Shown here: positions 12,293 to 24,989 of the stretch, piece by piece
How the letters are laid out: each line of letters opens with the position of its first letter
Position numbering within the stretch: position 1 is the stretch's first letter
Assembly: GCF_000247695.1 (NCBI RefSeq)
Contig: NW_004624779.1
Span: forward strand, 1,547,821-1,611,820
Length of the DNA stretch: 64,000 nt
Source: Heterocephalus glaber
Lineage: Eukaryota; Chordata; Mammalia; Rodentia; Bathyergidae
Reading direction: 5' to 3'
The notes under the pieces: generated by a model
Database searches by the model: none
Told to the model about the DNA's origin: nothing
Seen by the model: only the letters and a program-made list of their open reading frames with translations
Made by a program: the position numbers and the translations under genes

Positions 12293-12310
12293 CACACAGC
12301 CACACACACA
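12259..12310 (+). repeat. Imperfect (CA)n microsatellite after an A run
   Basis: An A run at about 12239-12250, then (CA)n interrupted by a single G near 12286 and a gcc near 12298. Confidence 0.95.
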
Positions 12311-12349
12311 AACTCCTTCAGTGCCCTAGAATTCAAGTAAAGAAAAGCA

Positions 12350-12640
12350 AATTTCAATAAGGAGTGATCACTTTGTCAAATGCTGTTGACAAGTCAATTA
12401 AGATAAAGATAGAAAATTGGTTGTTGGATTTAACAATGTTGATATTATCAGGGATGTTAATAAAGGTACTTCTTTGAGATGACATAGGAGAAGTCTACTG
12501 CAATAGATTCAAAAGAGTAGAATGAGAGAAATTGTAGACAGCAAATGTAGACAGCATTTAGAGACTTTTATTCTAAGAATATAAGCTAAAATGGGGTGGC
12601 AATTAAGGAAAGTATATTCAAAACAAGGGTTTTTTGAGGT
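12350..12640 (+). repeat. Ancient interspersed repeat fragment
   Basis: ggagtgatcactttgtcaaatgctg, then caagtcaattaagataaagatag and ggttgttggatttaacaatg, then aatgagagaaattgtagacag follow the order of the later part of the same old repeat. Together, 11570-12640 looks like one element interrupted by the two CA tracts. Confidence 0.45.
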
Positions 12641-12957
12641 GGTAAGAGTTTATTAATATATAAGTAGTTTACTAGTATATTAGAAAATATAATAATGGAA
12701 GAGAAAGGGAGACATTATGGCAACAATTTCCTTAAGAAGATGAGAGGGGGCAGATCTTATGTACAAAAGGGGACACTGTCAGGTAATCCATAGCAATTCG
12801 AAAGATAGTAGACTATAATAGAAACTGGCAGGAGGATAATGGTGGGGAGGAGTTCTGCAGTTTCTCTTGGATTGCTTGTATTCTCTGTGTAAAATGGGAA
12901 ACAAAGACATGAACTGAGACTAAAGATGGAAGTGGTATTGATGCTTTTAAGAAAGAG

Positions 12958-13010
12958 CAGGTGCAAGGACCCAAGTTCAATCCCCAGTACCAAAAAAAAA
13001 AAGAAAGAAA
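12958..13010 (+). mobile_element. 5'-truncated ID SINE
   Basis: Only the right half of the ID is present: gtgcaaggacccaagttc, then aatccccagtaccaaaaaa and an A/G-rich tail. Confidence 0.8.
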
Positions 13011-13232
13011 GAAAGAGAATAAGGCAAAAAATGAACACCTGGGAATATGGCAAAGTGAGTAGATTAGGGAAATACAGCATGACTTATGGGCTCTTTGGGT
13101 ATCTAGTTATTAATTTCAAACATCAATGTGTGTTTTTCTCTAGTCATGTTCTGATATACTCATGGAATATGGAAAAACTTCAAGAAGACTCTGCTTTAAC
13201 CAAAGACAGTACGACAAATTTAAAAGAGAGAA

Positions 13233-13236
13233 TGCT

Positions 13237-13267
<31 letters not shown>

Positions 13268-13281
13268 ATGATAATGATGAC
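13233..13281 (+). repeat. Compound (CTG)n(ATG)n trinucleotide repeat
   Basis: About five CTG units run directly into about nine GAT/ATG units with one AAT interruption near 13271. Confidence 0.95.
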
Positions 13282-13589
13282 TGGTAATAAATCAAAACTG
13301 GAAGGAGAGGCATGAGTGCATGAGTGGTTGACAAAAACAACCCAAAGAAATAGAACAAATGAGGCCAATGAAGCATTGCAGAAGTAGTTCTCAAGAGAAG
13401 CATTGGGGGGAAACAGGTGGCGGTGACAGGACAGTTTTGGGACGAAAATGAAACTGCAACAGTGACAGATAATTATAATGATAAGAAATGAGGTACATAT
13501 CCATGAAGTGGATGAGAGAACTCAAAGGACAAGATTTTCAGAAGAAAGGACATAAAGTAGACAAAAAGTTAACATATTGGAAAGATCAC

Positions 13590-14071
13590 CAGGATGGCTA
13601 TCAGGTTAACTGGGCCAAGAGATACCTAGATAATTGGAAAACATTAATGTGGGTATGTCTGCCAGGATGTTTTCAAAGAGATGAACATGTGAACTAGTGA
13701 ACTGACTGAAGCACATGTCCTCTCCAGTGTGAGTAGGCATCAGCCACTCCCTCAAGGGCCTGAGTAAAAGGACAAAGTGTTTGAGGAAGAGTGAACTAAC
13801 CGATCTGCTTAAGCTGAGACATCTACCTTCACTTGTCTCAAATGTTTGCACTCCCAGTCATCAGGTTTCTGGATTCCGATTAAGATTCGAATGATTACCC
13901 TCTAGTCCTCTGCCACAGACTGCCTCAGCCTTGGACTTAGTTACATGTAGCTTTCTTGGTTCTCTTTCTGCAGCAGGCAGCTCGGAAATTTCTTGGTCTC
14001 CGTAACTGGGTGATATATGTGTATGTATGCCTATTTTACCGGCTCTGTTTCTCTAGAGAACTCTAACACAA
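13590..14071 (+). mobile_element. Solo LTR, MLT2/ERVL-like
   Basis: The order matches the family: ggttaactgggccaagag (13602), ggaaaacattaatgtgggta (13636), agagatgaacatgtgaac (13677), gtgtgagtaggcatcagcc (13726), and a 3' end with ctctgtttctctagagaac then tctaacaca (about 14044-14071). Degraded, with no internal retroviral part. Family name from pattern only. Confidence 0.7.
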
Positions 14072-14187
14072 TTATCTTTATTGCTATTTAAGCCACAAAA
14101 AATTATCATCACCAGGAAGTAATGTTGACAATGAGTCAGAGGTTTTAATTTTCAAGGAATGGGAAAGGATAAATAAAATAGTATCCA

Positions 14188-14270
14188 GGGCTGGGGATTT
14201 AGCTCAGTGGTTTCACTGCCTGCTACGCAAGCGCAAGGACCCGAGTTTGATCCCCAATACCAAAAAAAAA
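14188..14270 (+). mobile_element. ID SINE with TSD
   Basis: gggctggggatttagctcag start, gagtttgatcc B box, A tail. TSD aatagtatcca at 14177-14187 and 14271-14281 is exact, so it is fairly young. Confidence 0.95.
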
Positions 14271-14449
14271 AATAGTATCCATCAAAACACTTTTGAATCT
14301 AATGAGAATGAAGTAAACATATAAATTTGATGCAATATAATAAGAAAGATATGAACCAAGCATCATGAAATTACAGAGGAAAATTGACTGAGAATACTGA
14401 AGGGCCATCAAGTACCTAAATTAATGAACTGTGGGTATGGTGAGTATAG

Positions 14450-14877
14450 TGGGTTGAATGGTGGTCCTCCCAAAAGATATGTCTATCTGGAACCTGTAAA
14501 AATGAACTTATTTGGAAAACAGGCTTTTGCAATTTCAGCTGTAATTAAATTAAGGATCTTGAGATGAGAAATCTTGGATTACCAAGGGAGATCCTAACTG
14601 CAATAAATTAATGAATTATAAGAAGCAAAGTTACCAATACAAAGAAGCTGTGAAGACACAGACCAAGATGAAGAAAGGCAGTCACAGGTCATGGATCACG
14701 TAGAAGCACTAGACTTCAAAAGGAGAAAGGAATGGCATCGTCCCTACAGCCTCTGAAGAAAGTAGAGTCCTGCTGATGCCTTGAAGTTGGGCTTGTGACC
14801 TCCTCAATTTCGAGAAACTATGTCTTTGTTATTTTACACCATTCTGCCATGATAAAATTGTTACAGAAACAAATACA
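14450..14877 (+). mobile_element. Solo LTR, MLT1-like (MaLR)
   Basis: The start, agtgggttgaatggtggtcc, then aaaagatatgtc, an aacttatttggaaaa stretch, and an end near aaattgttacagaaac with aaatacag follow MLT1 order. Degraded. Confidence 0.7.
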
Positions 14878-15029
14878 GTGAAACAAATATGCTGGGGATG
14901 TCTCCCAGAGATATCTAAACAGAATCCTGATAAAAGGATAGGAATTTGAAAAGGCTAGAAGTAAAAATGTCCAGTGAAATATCATTTCAGGCAATACATT
15001 CAAAGACAAAAGGTAATGACCTAAAACAT

Positions 15030-15528
15030 TGTGACAATTAACCATTTGTGTCAACTTGAGTAAGAAATGGCCAACTAAATTGCATCAGCATAGTTCCGGG
15101 TGTGGCTGAAGGGACAGAAGACCCACCCTGGGTGTGAGTGGCACCAACCAATAGGCTTATAGCCTGAATGGTATAAAAGGGAAGCAAAAGGAAGCTCGCT
15201 TCTGTTTCTTTGGAGGAGCTCCAGTCTTCCCTTTCACCTTGGAAGTTGTCTCCTGGCTTCTAGTACAGATCTTCAGTCTTCCAGGGCAGAACCTTCAGAC
15301 TTCCATGGCAGAACATTCGGCCTTCAATACGGACTCACATAGGACACTACAGTGAGCTCCGGGCCTTTGACGATCTTTCCAATCTCCAGCACACAGGCAT
15401 CCCTTTCCCACTCTTCCACACCTGATTCTGTGGTCAGCCACTGTAAGCTCATCTTGTAAATCCTTAAATAGTATATCTGTATATCTTGCATTAAACCTGT
15501 TTCTCCAGTAAGCACTGACTGATGCACA
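15030..15528 (+). mobile_element. Solo LTR with TATA box, MLT2/ERVL-like
   Basis: It begins near tgtgacaattaacc with tgtgtcaacttgag at 15046, and ends in cctgtttctccagtaagcac then tgactgatgca. A CCAAT-type motif near 15145 and tataaaag at 15172-15179 mark the LTR promoter. Between about 15265 and 15330 there are roughly three 22-bp near-repeats (cttcagtcttccagggcagaac type). It is better preserved than the other MLT2-like copies. No adjacent internal region. Confidence 0.7.
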
Positions 15529-16724
15529 AGTCATGTTTCTAGACCCAGGGTTCTACAATGTAAAACTAGATTATATGCTCAATATTATGTACAGCAAACC
15601 TAGCAATGTGGATTTATTCCAAAAATTCTCAAGAAGCAATGAATAATTTAAAGGGGAGTTATAATTCTGGGGGTGCAGGAGAATGTGAACACAGTTCGTG
15701 GTAATATGAAGTATAGACTGGAGTCAGAAAAGTCTGGAGACTGGAGGGCCAATTATACATTTAGTGCATAACCCTGGAGAATAATGCTAATGGCTCAATT
15801 TAAGCAGTGGCCACAGGCTGAAAGATTATTGGGAGTTAGAACTAATAGCATTTCAGGATTGTCTGGCTGTTAGGGAGAAGTAGAATTTAAAGTAAGCACA
15901 GAGGTTTCTATCTTAGAAAAAGAGAAACAGGTATGGGTATTCGCTAAAAGTAGAACCTGATTTTCATTTTTCAAATTTGAAATGCCTCTGGGAAATGACT
16001 AGTAAACAAATAGAAAAAAGCAGAACTTTCAGAAGGAAAGTAGAAATTCACATTTGTGTTTAAATAAAAAAGTGAAAAGCTAAGGGGAGATAGCAAGTGT
16101 AAACAGCAAAATCTGATGAATCTGTATAATGAATGAAAGAAGCCAGAAGAGGAAGCAAAGAAAAAAGTTGTTGGGCTGTTTTTCTTGAGTAAAGTCCTTT
16201 GAAAATTCAGCTATTTCTCTCTGGGCTTATATATAAATCATAAAATAAGTTCATTTTATTTTCATTTGTCCTTCAAATGGATATATTTACTCTTACAGTG
16301 CCAAGGAATTGGAGCCCTAATTTAAAATGCAAATTGCACATTAACACCAAAAATCAGTGAACATTTACTTATAATTAGTTTACCATCTTGTTTAACACTT
16401 ATCCAAGCTAAGTAATTGAACCTAAGGTCTAAAAGTCCTGGTAAGAATGAGAAACTAAATAAAAACAAAAGAACAAAACCTGAGGTAACGCCAACCAAAC
16501 ATCCTACTCCACATCTGTTTATTTACTCAAGTAAAAAAATCATCACAGTGAACAATGAAACATAAATCTCCTCACATCTATGCTCTTAATTTTTCTATTT
16601 CCCTACTCAGAGAAAATTAAATTGGTAACAGTAATTGCAAGTATTTTTGTATTTGTAACTACATTTCTGTTTTCCCAGAGCAATTAGATTGTGCTAAAGT
16701 TTTTCTAATGTAAACATTCCCCTT
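15529..16724. other. Unclassified DNA, possibly old repeat debris
   Basis: Between about 15660 and 16140 there are phrases reminiscent of the old repeat at 11570-12640 (gtatagactggagtcagaaaag, aaatgcctctgggaaatgac). This is too degraded to call. No gene seen. Confidence 0.35.
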
Positions 16725-19700
16725 TTTAAAATTTTTTATTTTTATTAGTATATGTTTGCAATGCATAATGATTTCATTTACTATGTGAAATTAGTACATG
16801 TACATAATAGATCCCAATTCTTCTTTTCCCTTTCCCTCCACTCCCCCAATCTTTTTTGCCAACATCAGATTCATTTATTTATAAGTACTGACCGAAAAAC
16901 ATGTAAAACACAGGAGAAAATTATACTAAATCAACATACTTTTAGATAATTCATGCTGAATTACAATAACTTCTTTCTCTTTTTTCCCTTATCTTTTATT
17001 TTGTACTTTTTTATATACAAGAGAAACAATGCAATATTTAAGCTTGTTGCCTGATTTACTTCACTTTAACATTATGGTCTCAAGATGCTTCCATTTTCCT
17101 ATAAATGACTCATGTTCATCCTCCTTAATAGTAGAGTAGTACTTCATTGTGTATAAATACATTTTCTTTATCCATTCATCTGTTGATGGACATATAGGTT
17201 GCTTCCAAGATTTAGCTGTTATGAATTGCTGCTATAAACATGGGTATGTATGCAGCACTGTGGCAGGATGTCTTTAACTCTTCTGGGAAGATATCTAGAA
17301 GGGGAATAGCTGGGTCAAACGGAATTTCTTTTTTTTTTTTTCGGTACCAGGGATTGAGCTCAGGACCTTGTGTTTTCCAGGCAGGCACAGTGCCACTGAG
17401 CCACATCCTCAGCTCAAATGGAATTTCTAATTTTAGCTTTTTGAGGAATCTCCATATTGATTTCCTTAGTGGTTGTACCAGTTTATACTCCTGCTAACAA
17501 TGAAGAAGGGTTCCCTTCTCCCTGCAGCCTCTCTAGCATTTGTTATTGGTTGATTTCGATAGAAGCCACTCTTTCTGGAGAGACTTGGAATCTCAGTGTT
17601 GTTTTCATTCTTACTTCTCAAATGACCAGCAATGTTGAACATCTTTTCATGTATTCATTTATTGTCTGTATGTACTTCTTTACCTTAGAAGTATCTATTC
17701 ATTTCACAAGTCCATTTTTATAATTAGGTCTTTAAATATGGGGGATCTAAATTTTTTGAGTTCTTTATATAGTCTAGATATTAGTCCTTTGCTGGGGAGT
17801 AGCTAGCAAAATTTGTTTCCCATTCTGAATGTTGTCTCTTCACTCTTTTGGCAGTGGCCCTTGCTATGCAGAAGTTTTTAAATTTTATGTACTCCCATTT
17901 ATTGATTCTTGATATTATTTCTTGTGCAATCAGGGTTCTGTTCAGAAAGTCTTTCTTTATAACAATGTCTTTAAGAGTTTTATGTATTTGGTATTCCAGC
18001 AGATTAATACTGTTTCTGTTTTAATACTTAGACATTTGATCCATTTTGATTTAGTTCAGTGCATTGTAAGAGAGATGATTCTAGGTTCAATCTTAGGCAG
18101 CCTAAGATAGCCAGTTTTCCCAGCACCATTTGTTAAAGCGGCTATCTTTTCCCCAGTGAAAGGATTTGGCCCCTTTGACAAAGTTAACATAGCTGAGTGT
18201 GCCTGGAGTTGTTTTTGAATCCTCTATACTAATCCACAAGTCTGTTTTTGTCTGTTTGTTTGTTGCCAATATTGTTTTTATCACTATAGATTTGTAGTGT
18301 GACTTGAAGTCCAGGATTGTGATATTTTCTGCCTTACCCTTGTTGCCTAGAATTGCTTTTGCTATTCTAGGTCTGTTTGGGATCTGCATGAATTTTAGGA
18401 TTGGTTTTTCTAGTTCTATGAGGGATGCTATTGGTATTTTGATTGCATTAAATCTGTTTAACAGTTTTAGATGTGTAGCATTCTGACTGTATTGGTAATG
18501 CCTATCCAGGAACAGAGGCTATCTTTCCATTTTTCTGATAACCTGTTTGATCTCCTTTTTCAGAGTAATATAGTTTTCACTGGAGAGGTCTTTTACTTCC
18601 TTAGATTAATTTCTAAGAATTTCATACTTTTTTATGCCATTGTGAAAGGTATTGTTTCCCTAATTTCTCTTTTGGTGAGTTTGTTATTGGCATACAGGAA
18701 TGCTATTGATTTTTGACTGTTGACTCTGTATCCTGCTATGATACTGAATTTGATTACTAATTCTAGGAGCCTTTTGATGGAGTTTGGGGGGTCTTCTACG
18801 TAGAGGATCATGTCATCTGCAAATAATGATAATTTAACTTCATTTTTCCTATCCACATCCCTTTTCTTTCTTTTGTCTAATTGCTCTGGCTAATATTTCC
18901 AGAACTATATTGAACAGGAGTGGTAGTAGTGGACATCCTTGTCCCTGATTTTACAGGGAAAACTTTCAGCTTCTCTCCATTTAGTATGATGTTGGTCATT
19001 GGTTTGTCATAGATGGCATTTATCAGATTGAGATAAAGACCTTCTATTCCTATTTTCTTCAAGATTTTAAACTTAAAGGGATGTTGGATTTTGTCAAATG
19101 TTTTTTCTGTATCTATTAATACAATCATGTGATTTTTGTCCTTGCTTCTGTTTATGTAGTATATTAAATGTATTTATTGTGTATATTGAACCATCCCTGT
19201 ATCCTTGAGATGAATCCTATTTGCTCATAATGTATAATCTTTTTGATGATTTGCTGCATTCTATCTGCTAGGATCTAATTAAGAATTTTTGCATCTATGG
19301 TCATTAAAGAGATTGGCCTGCAGTTCTCTTTTTTGGCTGGGTCCTTTTCTGACTTCAGAATCAAGGTAATGCTTGCTTCCAGGAATGACTTGGGGACTAT
19401 TTCTTCCCTTTTGAATTCATTAAAGAGTCTGAGGACTATTGGCATTAGATCTTCTCTAAAGTCCTTATAAAAGTCGGCATCGAATCCATCAGGATTTTCG
19501 CTTTTTTAGTTGGCAGTTTTTTTATTACTTTTTCAATTTCAATGACTGATACTGGATTTTTATATCTTCCTGGTTCAGCTTTGGTAGTTTATATGCATCT
19601 AGGAATTTATCCATTTCTTCTGAATATTCCATCTTATTAGAGTATAGATTCTCAAAGTATTACCAATGATCTGTATTTCAGCAGAACCCATTATGATTTC

Positions 19701-20640
19701 ATTTCTAATTGCTTGGATTTTTTTCCCTTATTTTCATAAGACTAAGCATTTGTCTATTTTGTTTAATCTTTCAAAGAACAAACTATTCAATTCATTTATT
19801 CTTTATATCTTTTGTCTCAATTTCATTAATTTCTCTGAACCTTATAGTTTTTTTCCTCATACTAGCTTTGGGTTTAGATTGTTCTTCAGTATTTTTTCTG
19901 GAACACTGAGGTACATCATCAGGTTATTTATTTGAGCTCACTCTGTTTTTCTGATGTGGGAATCAACATCATAAACTTCCCTCTTAGGACTACTTTCATT
20001 GGGGCCTTTAGGTTTCAGTATGTCATACTGACATTATCATTGGATTGCAGAAACTAATTTCTTTTCCCAATGATTATTCAAGAGTGTATTACTAAATTTC
20101 CATGTATTTGCATAGTTTCTGTGGTGTTGTTTGCCACTGATTTCTAGGGTCATTGCATTATGATCCATAATATGCATGAGATAATTTCAGTTCTTTTGCA
20201 TTTACTTAAGTATGCCCTATGGGCTAGTATGGCCTATTCTGGAGAAAGTTTTATGTGCTGCTGAGAAGAATATGTATTCTGTGTTGGGTAGAACACTCTG
20301 TGGGTACCTATTAAGTCCATTTGTTGAAAGGTTTGGTTTGACACTGATATTTCTGTATTTTGTATCTAATTAATCTGTCCATTAGTAATAGTGGAGTAAT
20401 GATATCCCCCATTACAACTGTACTGGTGTATACCTGATTTTTCATGTGAAGTCGGGTGTGTCCATATTTGATGCATGTATGTTTACAATTGTTATCTCTT
20501 TCTGTTGAATTGTTCCCTTAACCAATATGTGGTGACTTTCTTTGGCTCTCCTGATCAGTTTTGGCTTGAAATTCACTTTGTCTGACATTAGGATAAACAC
20601 TGACCTCATTTGGCATGCACAAAGTAAAAGATGACGTAGC
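16725..20640 (-). mobile_element. Long 5'-truncated L1, antisense (about 3.9 kb)
   Basis: The element reads right to left. The endonuclease part of ORF2 is at 20442-20640 on the minus strand (KVNFKPKLIRRAKESHH and NIHASNMDTPDFT type motifs). The reverse transcriptase is at about 18630-19130, with the catalytic FADD motif at 18812-18823 and the [13 protein letters not shown] block near 19100. The C-terminal part runs through about 17200. A short 3' UTR ends on a T-rich run at about 16725-16745. Many stops and frameshifts make ORF2 non-functional. An ID SINE is nested at 17330-17414. No ORF1 is seen, so the element is truncated at its 5' end. Exact ends are uncertain by tens of bases and no TSD was confirmed. 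Confidence 0.85.
17330..17414 (-). mobile_element. ID SINE nested in L1, antisense
   Basis: Poly-T, then ggtaccagggattgagctc, ending ctgagccacatcctcagct. The TSD is caaacggaatttct (17316-17329) and caaatggaatttct (17415-17428), one mismatch. The flanking L1 sequence is continuous around it. Confidence 0.93.
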
Positions 20641-20956
20641 ATATTAAAAGATTTAAGTGGTTTTTTTAATGAATTCTCATTATCCAAATTTAAAAATTTT
20701 TTAAAGTAAAAATAATTTAGCTAGGTCCAACTTAGCCATATTATTAACCCACCTCTCTGTCCATTTATTCAACACAATTTAAATTTCATTCTGTGTCAAT
20801 TATTTCTATCTTTCTGAGACACAATTCAAGTTATTTCAACTTCTCTGAGGAAACTATTTTACTCTTATAATCGCCAATAGCAAATGATGCTTTTTGGTAT
20901 TATGAAGGAGAAACTAATAAGAATAGTAGTCTATGAAGTGAGAATCTAGCATAGTA
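20641..20956. other. Unclassified AT-rich DNA
   Basis: Short stretch with nothing recognised. Confidence 0.4.
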
Positions 20957-21268
20957 CAAGTTGAGCATCCTAAATCTAAAAATCCAAAATCTAAAATGCT
21001 TAAAGGTCTGGAACTTTGTGAATGCCAATTCCATACCTGACCTTGTATGACAGGTTATAGTCAAAACACAGAAACATTAAAAATATTGTATAAAATTAAT
21101 TTCAGGCTGTATTTATAAGATATGTATTAAAAATAAAGGAATTTAATGTTTATACTTCAGTGTAATATCCAACATATTGCATTTTTATATGCAAATAATC
21201 TACAATCTGAAAAAATTAGAAATCTAAAATTCTTGTCACAAGCATTTCAAATAAGAGATACTCAAAAT
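20957..21268 (+). mobile_element. Tigger-like DNA transposon fragment (MITE-type)
   Basis: It begins caagttgagcatcctaaatc after a TA and ends agagatactcaaaata before TA. The start and the reverse complement of the end share the 'ttgagtatc/ttgagcatc' terminal inverted repeat typical of pogo/Tigger-derived elements with TA target sites. About 310 bp; no transposase coding is left. Confidence 0.65.
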
Positions 21269-21735
21269 ATACTACCTAAGTAACATGTTCAAGCCTTCTA
21301 AATAACCTATAAAAGAAAGAATCTCTGCTTTATATAAAACATCCCAGGAAGATGCTTCCTATTGAAAAAATCATCATGACTCTTTATACCACATTAGAAA
21401 TATGAAAATTTGGAACAACTGATCCATTTCTTCCACAATAAATGGTGTTTCAGTTCACAACTTACTTTATTCCACAATTTTGGTAAAGACGGCCACATCT
21501 GTGTTTGTGAGGAAAGATGGCCACAATAGTATTGGTTCCCTGATGTAGAGTTTGCAAACAAAAACAAAATGTTGCCAAATGCTTTTGTCTGCAAACCAAA
21601 TTGTTCACAAACAGAAACATTCATGAACCAAGATACCACTGCATACTCTCTGGGTCATATTCCCTTCATTAATGTAACAATATATGTTATCATATATATT
21701 TCTCTCTTACTCTCCCTTCCTTCACTCCAAAGCAG

Positions 21736-21782
<47 letters not shown>

Positions 21783-22607
21783 GTATTTCCTTCAAATGTG
21801 CTATCTTTTTTTTAATAATTTATCTCTTTAGCTATATTTTAAGTATCCCCATAGAAACCTTTCTGAATGCTCACTGTTAGAATTCACAAAGGGTAGTTGC
21901 TGGGCAAATAGTTTCTTATGATATTATTTGGTAGTATAATATTAACATAAAGGTTCCTACAATGAAGACAAAAAGGAAGATAGGAAATAAAGACTGAAGG
22001 AGTATTAAGACTTTGTCCCTTGAAAATATCTGACATGTAAAGGACAAGTACAGGTAATAGTGTTCCAAATGATATACTAAAGATTAAACTTCCTATCTCA
22101 AAAATAAGTTGTTCCATGAAACAGTCAGTGCTAAGATATCAAAACCAGAATCAAAGCTCAATTCAGATATTATTTCTCAAATAAACCCTATACAGTCTTC
22201 AAACTTCCACCCATGTCAATAGCAGAAATTTTATATTAGATTTACACTCAACACAGAAAATCAGCCCAGCAGCATATAATTATCTCTGAATTATCTTTCA
22301 GTCCAAGACACCTCTCATCGTTTTCACCTGCCTTGACCTGGAAAAAGGTGGCATCAAAATTAATCTTGAAAATACTAATCTTGCAGCTCACTACAGAATA
22401 TTATTTGAAGGTCTCTGTAAAGATCCCTAAAAGAAAGCCAATGGTTTAACACCCATTGTTTACACAGTGTAAACTATTTTTGCTATGTTAAGTTTTACTA
22501 AAATATATTTAAAAGCTTCAGCAAGGGGGAAAAAGGAGGTCAGTGTCTATTTAAGAAACAGTTTGGCAAATCCTAAATTGAACGGTTCAGTTAAAAGAGT
22601 GATTCAT
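21269..22607. other. Unclassified DNA with a TA microsatellite
   Basis: No gene or named repeat recognised. A (TA)n tract of about 45 bases lies at 21737-21781. Confidence 0.45.
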
Positions 22608-22706
22608 GGGGTCGGGGAAGTAGCTCAGTGGCACCATGCCGGCCTGGCAAGCGCAAGGTCCTGAGTTCGATCACTGGTTCCACAAAAAAAAAAAACAAAA
22701 AAAACT
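22608..22706 (+). mobile_element. ID SINE
   Basis: ggggtcggggaagtagctc, gagttcgatcactgg and an A-rich tail to about 22704. A weak TSD (tgattcat and tgattgat) flanks it. Confidence 0.85.
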
Positions 22707-22716
22707 GATTGATTAG

Positions 22717-23090
22717 TATTATGGTATAGATCTAAATCATCCCCCTCCAAAGTCTTGTATGTTTGAAAAGTGATTGGTCATGGGGGATTCATTCCTTGAC
22801 TTTCGTAACTGAATGCGCTATTAGGAAACGGGGCCTAGTCAGAGGTGAGTTATCAGGACTTTGTCCTGGAAGGATGTATTCCTGTCCCTGGCTCTCCTTC
22901 TCACTCTTTGTTTCCTGACTGCCATGGATGAGCAGCTATCCTTCACCAACACCTTTTACCATACTGTTTCTGCCTTACAGCCAGCTAACTTTGGACTGAA
23001 CACTGAAAAAAGGGAGCCAGATAAACTTCTCTTCTTTTAAGTTTTGGGTGTGGGGTGTTTTGTCCCAGCAATGAAAAACTTACTAATACA
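22717..23090 (+). mobile_element. Solo MaLR LTR with 5-bp TSD
   Basis: The start, tattatggtatagatc, aligns with the MaLR start tgatatggtttgg, and the end is gcaatgaaaaacttactaat then aca. An exact 5-bp duplication attag flanks it (22712-22716 and 23091-23095), the size expected for ERVL-MaLR. The interior has MaLR wording (ggaaacggggcctagtcagag, ctgactgccatggatgagcag). It lies about 10 bases after the tail of the ID at 22608-22706. Confidence 0.85.
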
Positions 23091-23467
23091 ATTAGTATAG
23101 ACCAATTCATCATGAAGTAGCAGAGTCCAGATGGGAATTAGGATGAATCTAGCAGTTAGTCAAACAAGAAGGGAAAAGAAGAATAATTAGTGCTACAATC
23201 TTAGTTACCCAGATAACTATTTAAAGCAAGGAACTGAAACTGATCATTATAGGATATTAGCTGGAAGAGGAGAAAAACAGACCAGAACACTTTGATATAA
23301 TTATTATTATTATTATTATTATTACATTTTTAAATCTTCTGTTCTGACATGGGGAATTATGAAAAATAATATACAGAAAAGTGCATCAGATGTGTGCAGT
23401 GATAAAGAAACAAACATTCAAAGTTATTGGGGAAAAAAATTAAATTAGAAGCTAAGACTGCATACAA
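23091..23467. other. Unclassified DNA with an (ATT)n microsatellite
   Basis: (ATT)n at 23300-23324. Nothing else recognised. Confidence 0.45.
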
Positions 23468-23640
23468 GACTGAGAGCTGTGGTTTTCAAACACCAATGCA
23501 TAGATGCATCTCCTGGTGATGCTGTTAAAACTCAGAACTCCGAGGCAGTGGGTCTGGCAGAGCCTGAGATTCTGCATGTCTACAAATTTCTTAGGTAACT
23601 CATTTTGCTGAACTGCAGACCACACTTTGAGCAGCAAGTA
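23468..23640 (+). mobile_element. MER5-like hAT-Charlie MITE
   Basis: gctgtggttttcaaacaccaa opens and gcagaccacactttgagcag closes, matching the inverted 'ggttctcaaac/gtttgagaacc' ends. Interior 'tgcatctcctggtgatg' and 'cctgagattctgcat' are in family order. Confidence 0.75.
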
Positions 23641-24888
23641 TGAAATAAAGCAGTGTTTACTGATTATAGAGCAACTTTCTGAATGGAGCTCCTGCAGAGG
23701 AGGAAAAGTGTAAATTATATCACTATAGCCACAAAATACCTAAAATAAAGCAAGCATTTAATACTTATTCAACAGTGGTCCCCCAATTTGGGTAGTCTGT
23801 TTTCCAATTTTAGAAGGTTTTTTTTTTTTTAGTATGTTTCCATCCTTAAAGATATTTCTACTATTTTAAAATTAAAGTTCTTTTATTTCCTCATAAAATA
23901 TATGAAAGGAGAAAAAATGACTTTTCTTTGTCACAGTTTTTCCAATCCTCTCTGAAGTCAAAACTGAAATGCATATTAATTATAAACAGGAATATATATT
24001 GATACAAACATGCAAATACGTATAAACTTATTGTAACTGTCTTCAAAAATAAGCTTTTTGCTCAGATTTTTACCAAATTTTAAGTTTTCTTATTATCTAG
24101 TGGCCAACAGATAAGCTTATTGAAAAATGTTTCACAATTACCTTAAGGAATTAGGGCAAGGTTTGGCCCAGAGCATAGGCTTAGTAGGTTTAAGAAATCT
24201 GTTCTACAGCATGATGACTATAGCTAATGATAATATATTATATTCTTGAAAAATGCTAAGAGAATGAAGATTAAGTGTTCTCACCACAAAAAACGTAACT
24301 ATTAGAGTAGTACCTATGTTACCTACCTAGATTTAACTATTCCACAATGTGTGTGTATATATATATATACACTTCAAGATATCATGTTGGACATAAAACA
24401 TGTAATTTTTGTCAATTTTTTAAAATATAGAAGAAAACATTTTTGAACCCCCCCTCAAAACTAAATTTTGCTTACAACATTTCACCTTACTTATTAAACT
24501 CAGAACAAGAGAATGAGAATAAAAGAGTTTTCTACTTGAAACTTTTTTCTTGGCATATATAAAAACTTAAATAATCAAAAGCATAAATCCTATCTGGTAG
24601 ACAAAATATTTTCTTCAATTCCCAATTTTTTTTGGAAAAAGAAATTGAGATAAGAGAGAAAGGGAACACTTTTAGAGTTGCTGAGCTATTAAGGGATTTA
24701 AGCCAGTACCTGGAGTTTTATTCTGACCTAGTGCATTCGCTTCCTTATTATACTATTTCTCAATAAGTCAAAGTCCTCTCTTCAATACACTGAAAATTAA
24801 CCTAAGAAGCAAATGAAATACAGTGTGAACACCCAAAAAATAAATCAAAACATTTTAGAGACACTATTTGAATGAAAAATACAAAAAA
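23641..24888. other. Unclassified AT-rich DNA
   Basis: A short GT/TA run at 24346-24370. No gene or named repeat recognised. Confidence 0.45.
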
Positions 24889-24972
24889 GGGCTGGGGATT
24901 TAGCTCAGTGGTGCCACCGCCTGCCTCACAAGCACAAGGTTCCGGCTTCAATCCCCGGTACCAAAAAAAAAA
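24889..24972 (+). mobile_element. ID SINE with TSD
   Basis: gggctggggatttagctcag, then gcttcaatccccggtacc and an A tail. TSD aaatacaaaaaa lies on both sides (24877-24888 and from about 24972). Confidence 0.93.
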
Positions 24973-24989
24973 AAATACAAAAAAACACA

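Noticed and set aside
14188..14260. tRNA gene candidates (intact-looking A and B boxes)
   Set aside because: These and the other tRNA-like stretches are ID SINEs: A tails, TSDs and no full cloverleaf, so not called as tRNA genes.
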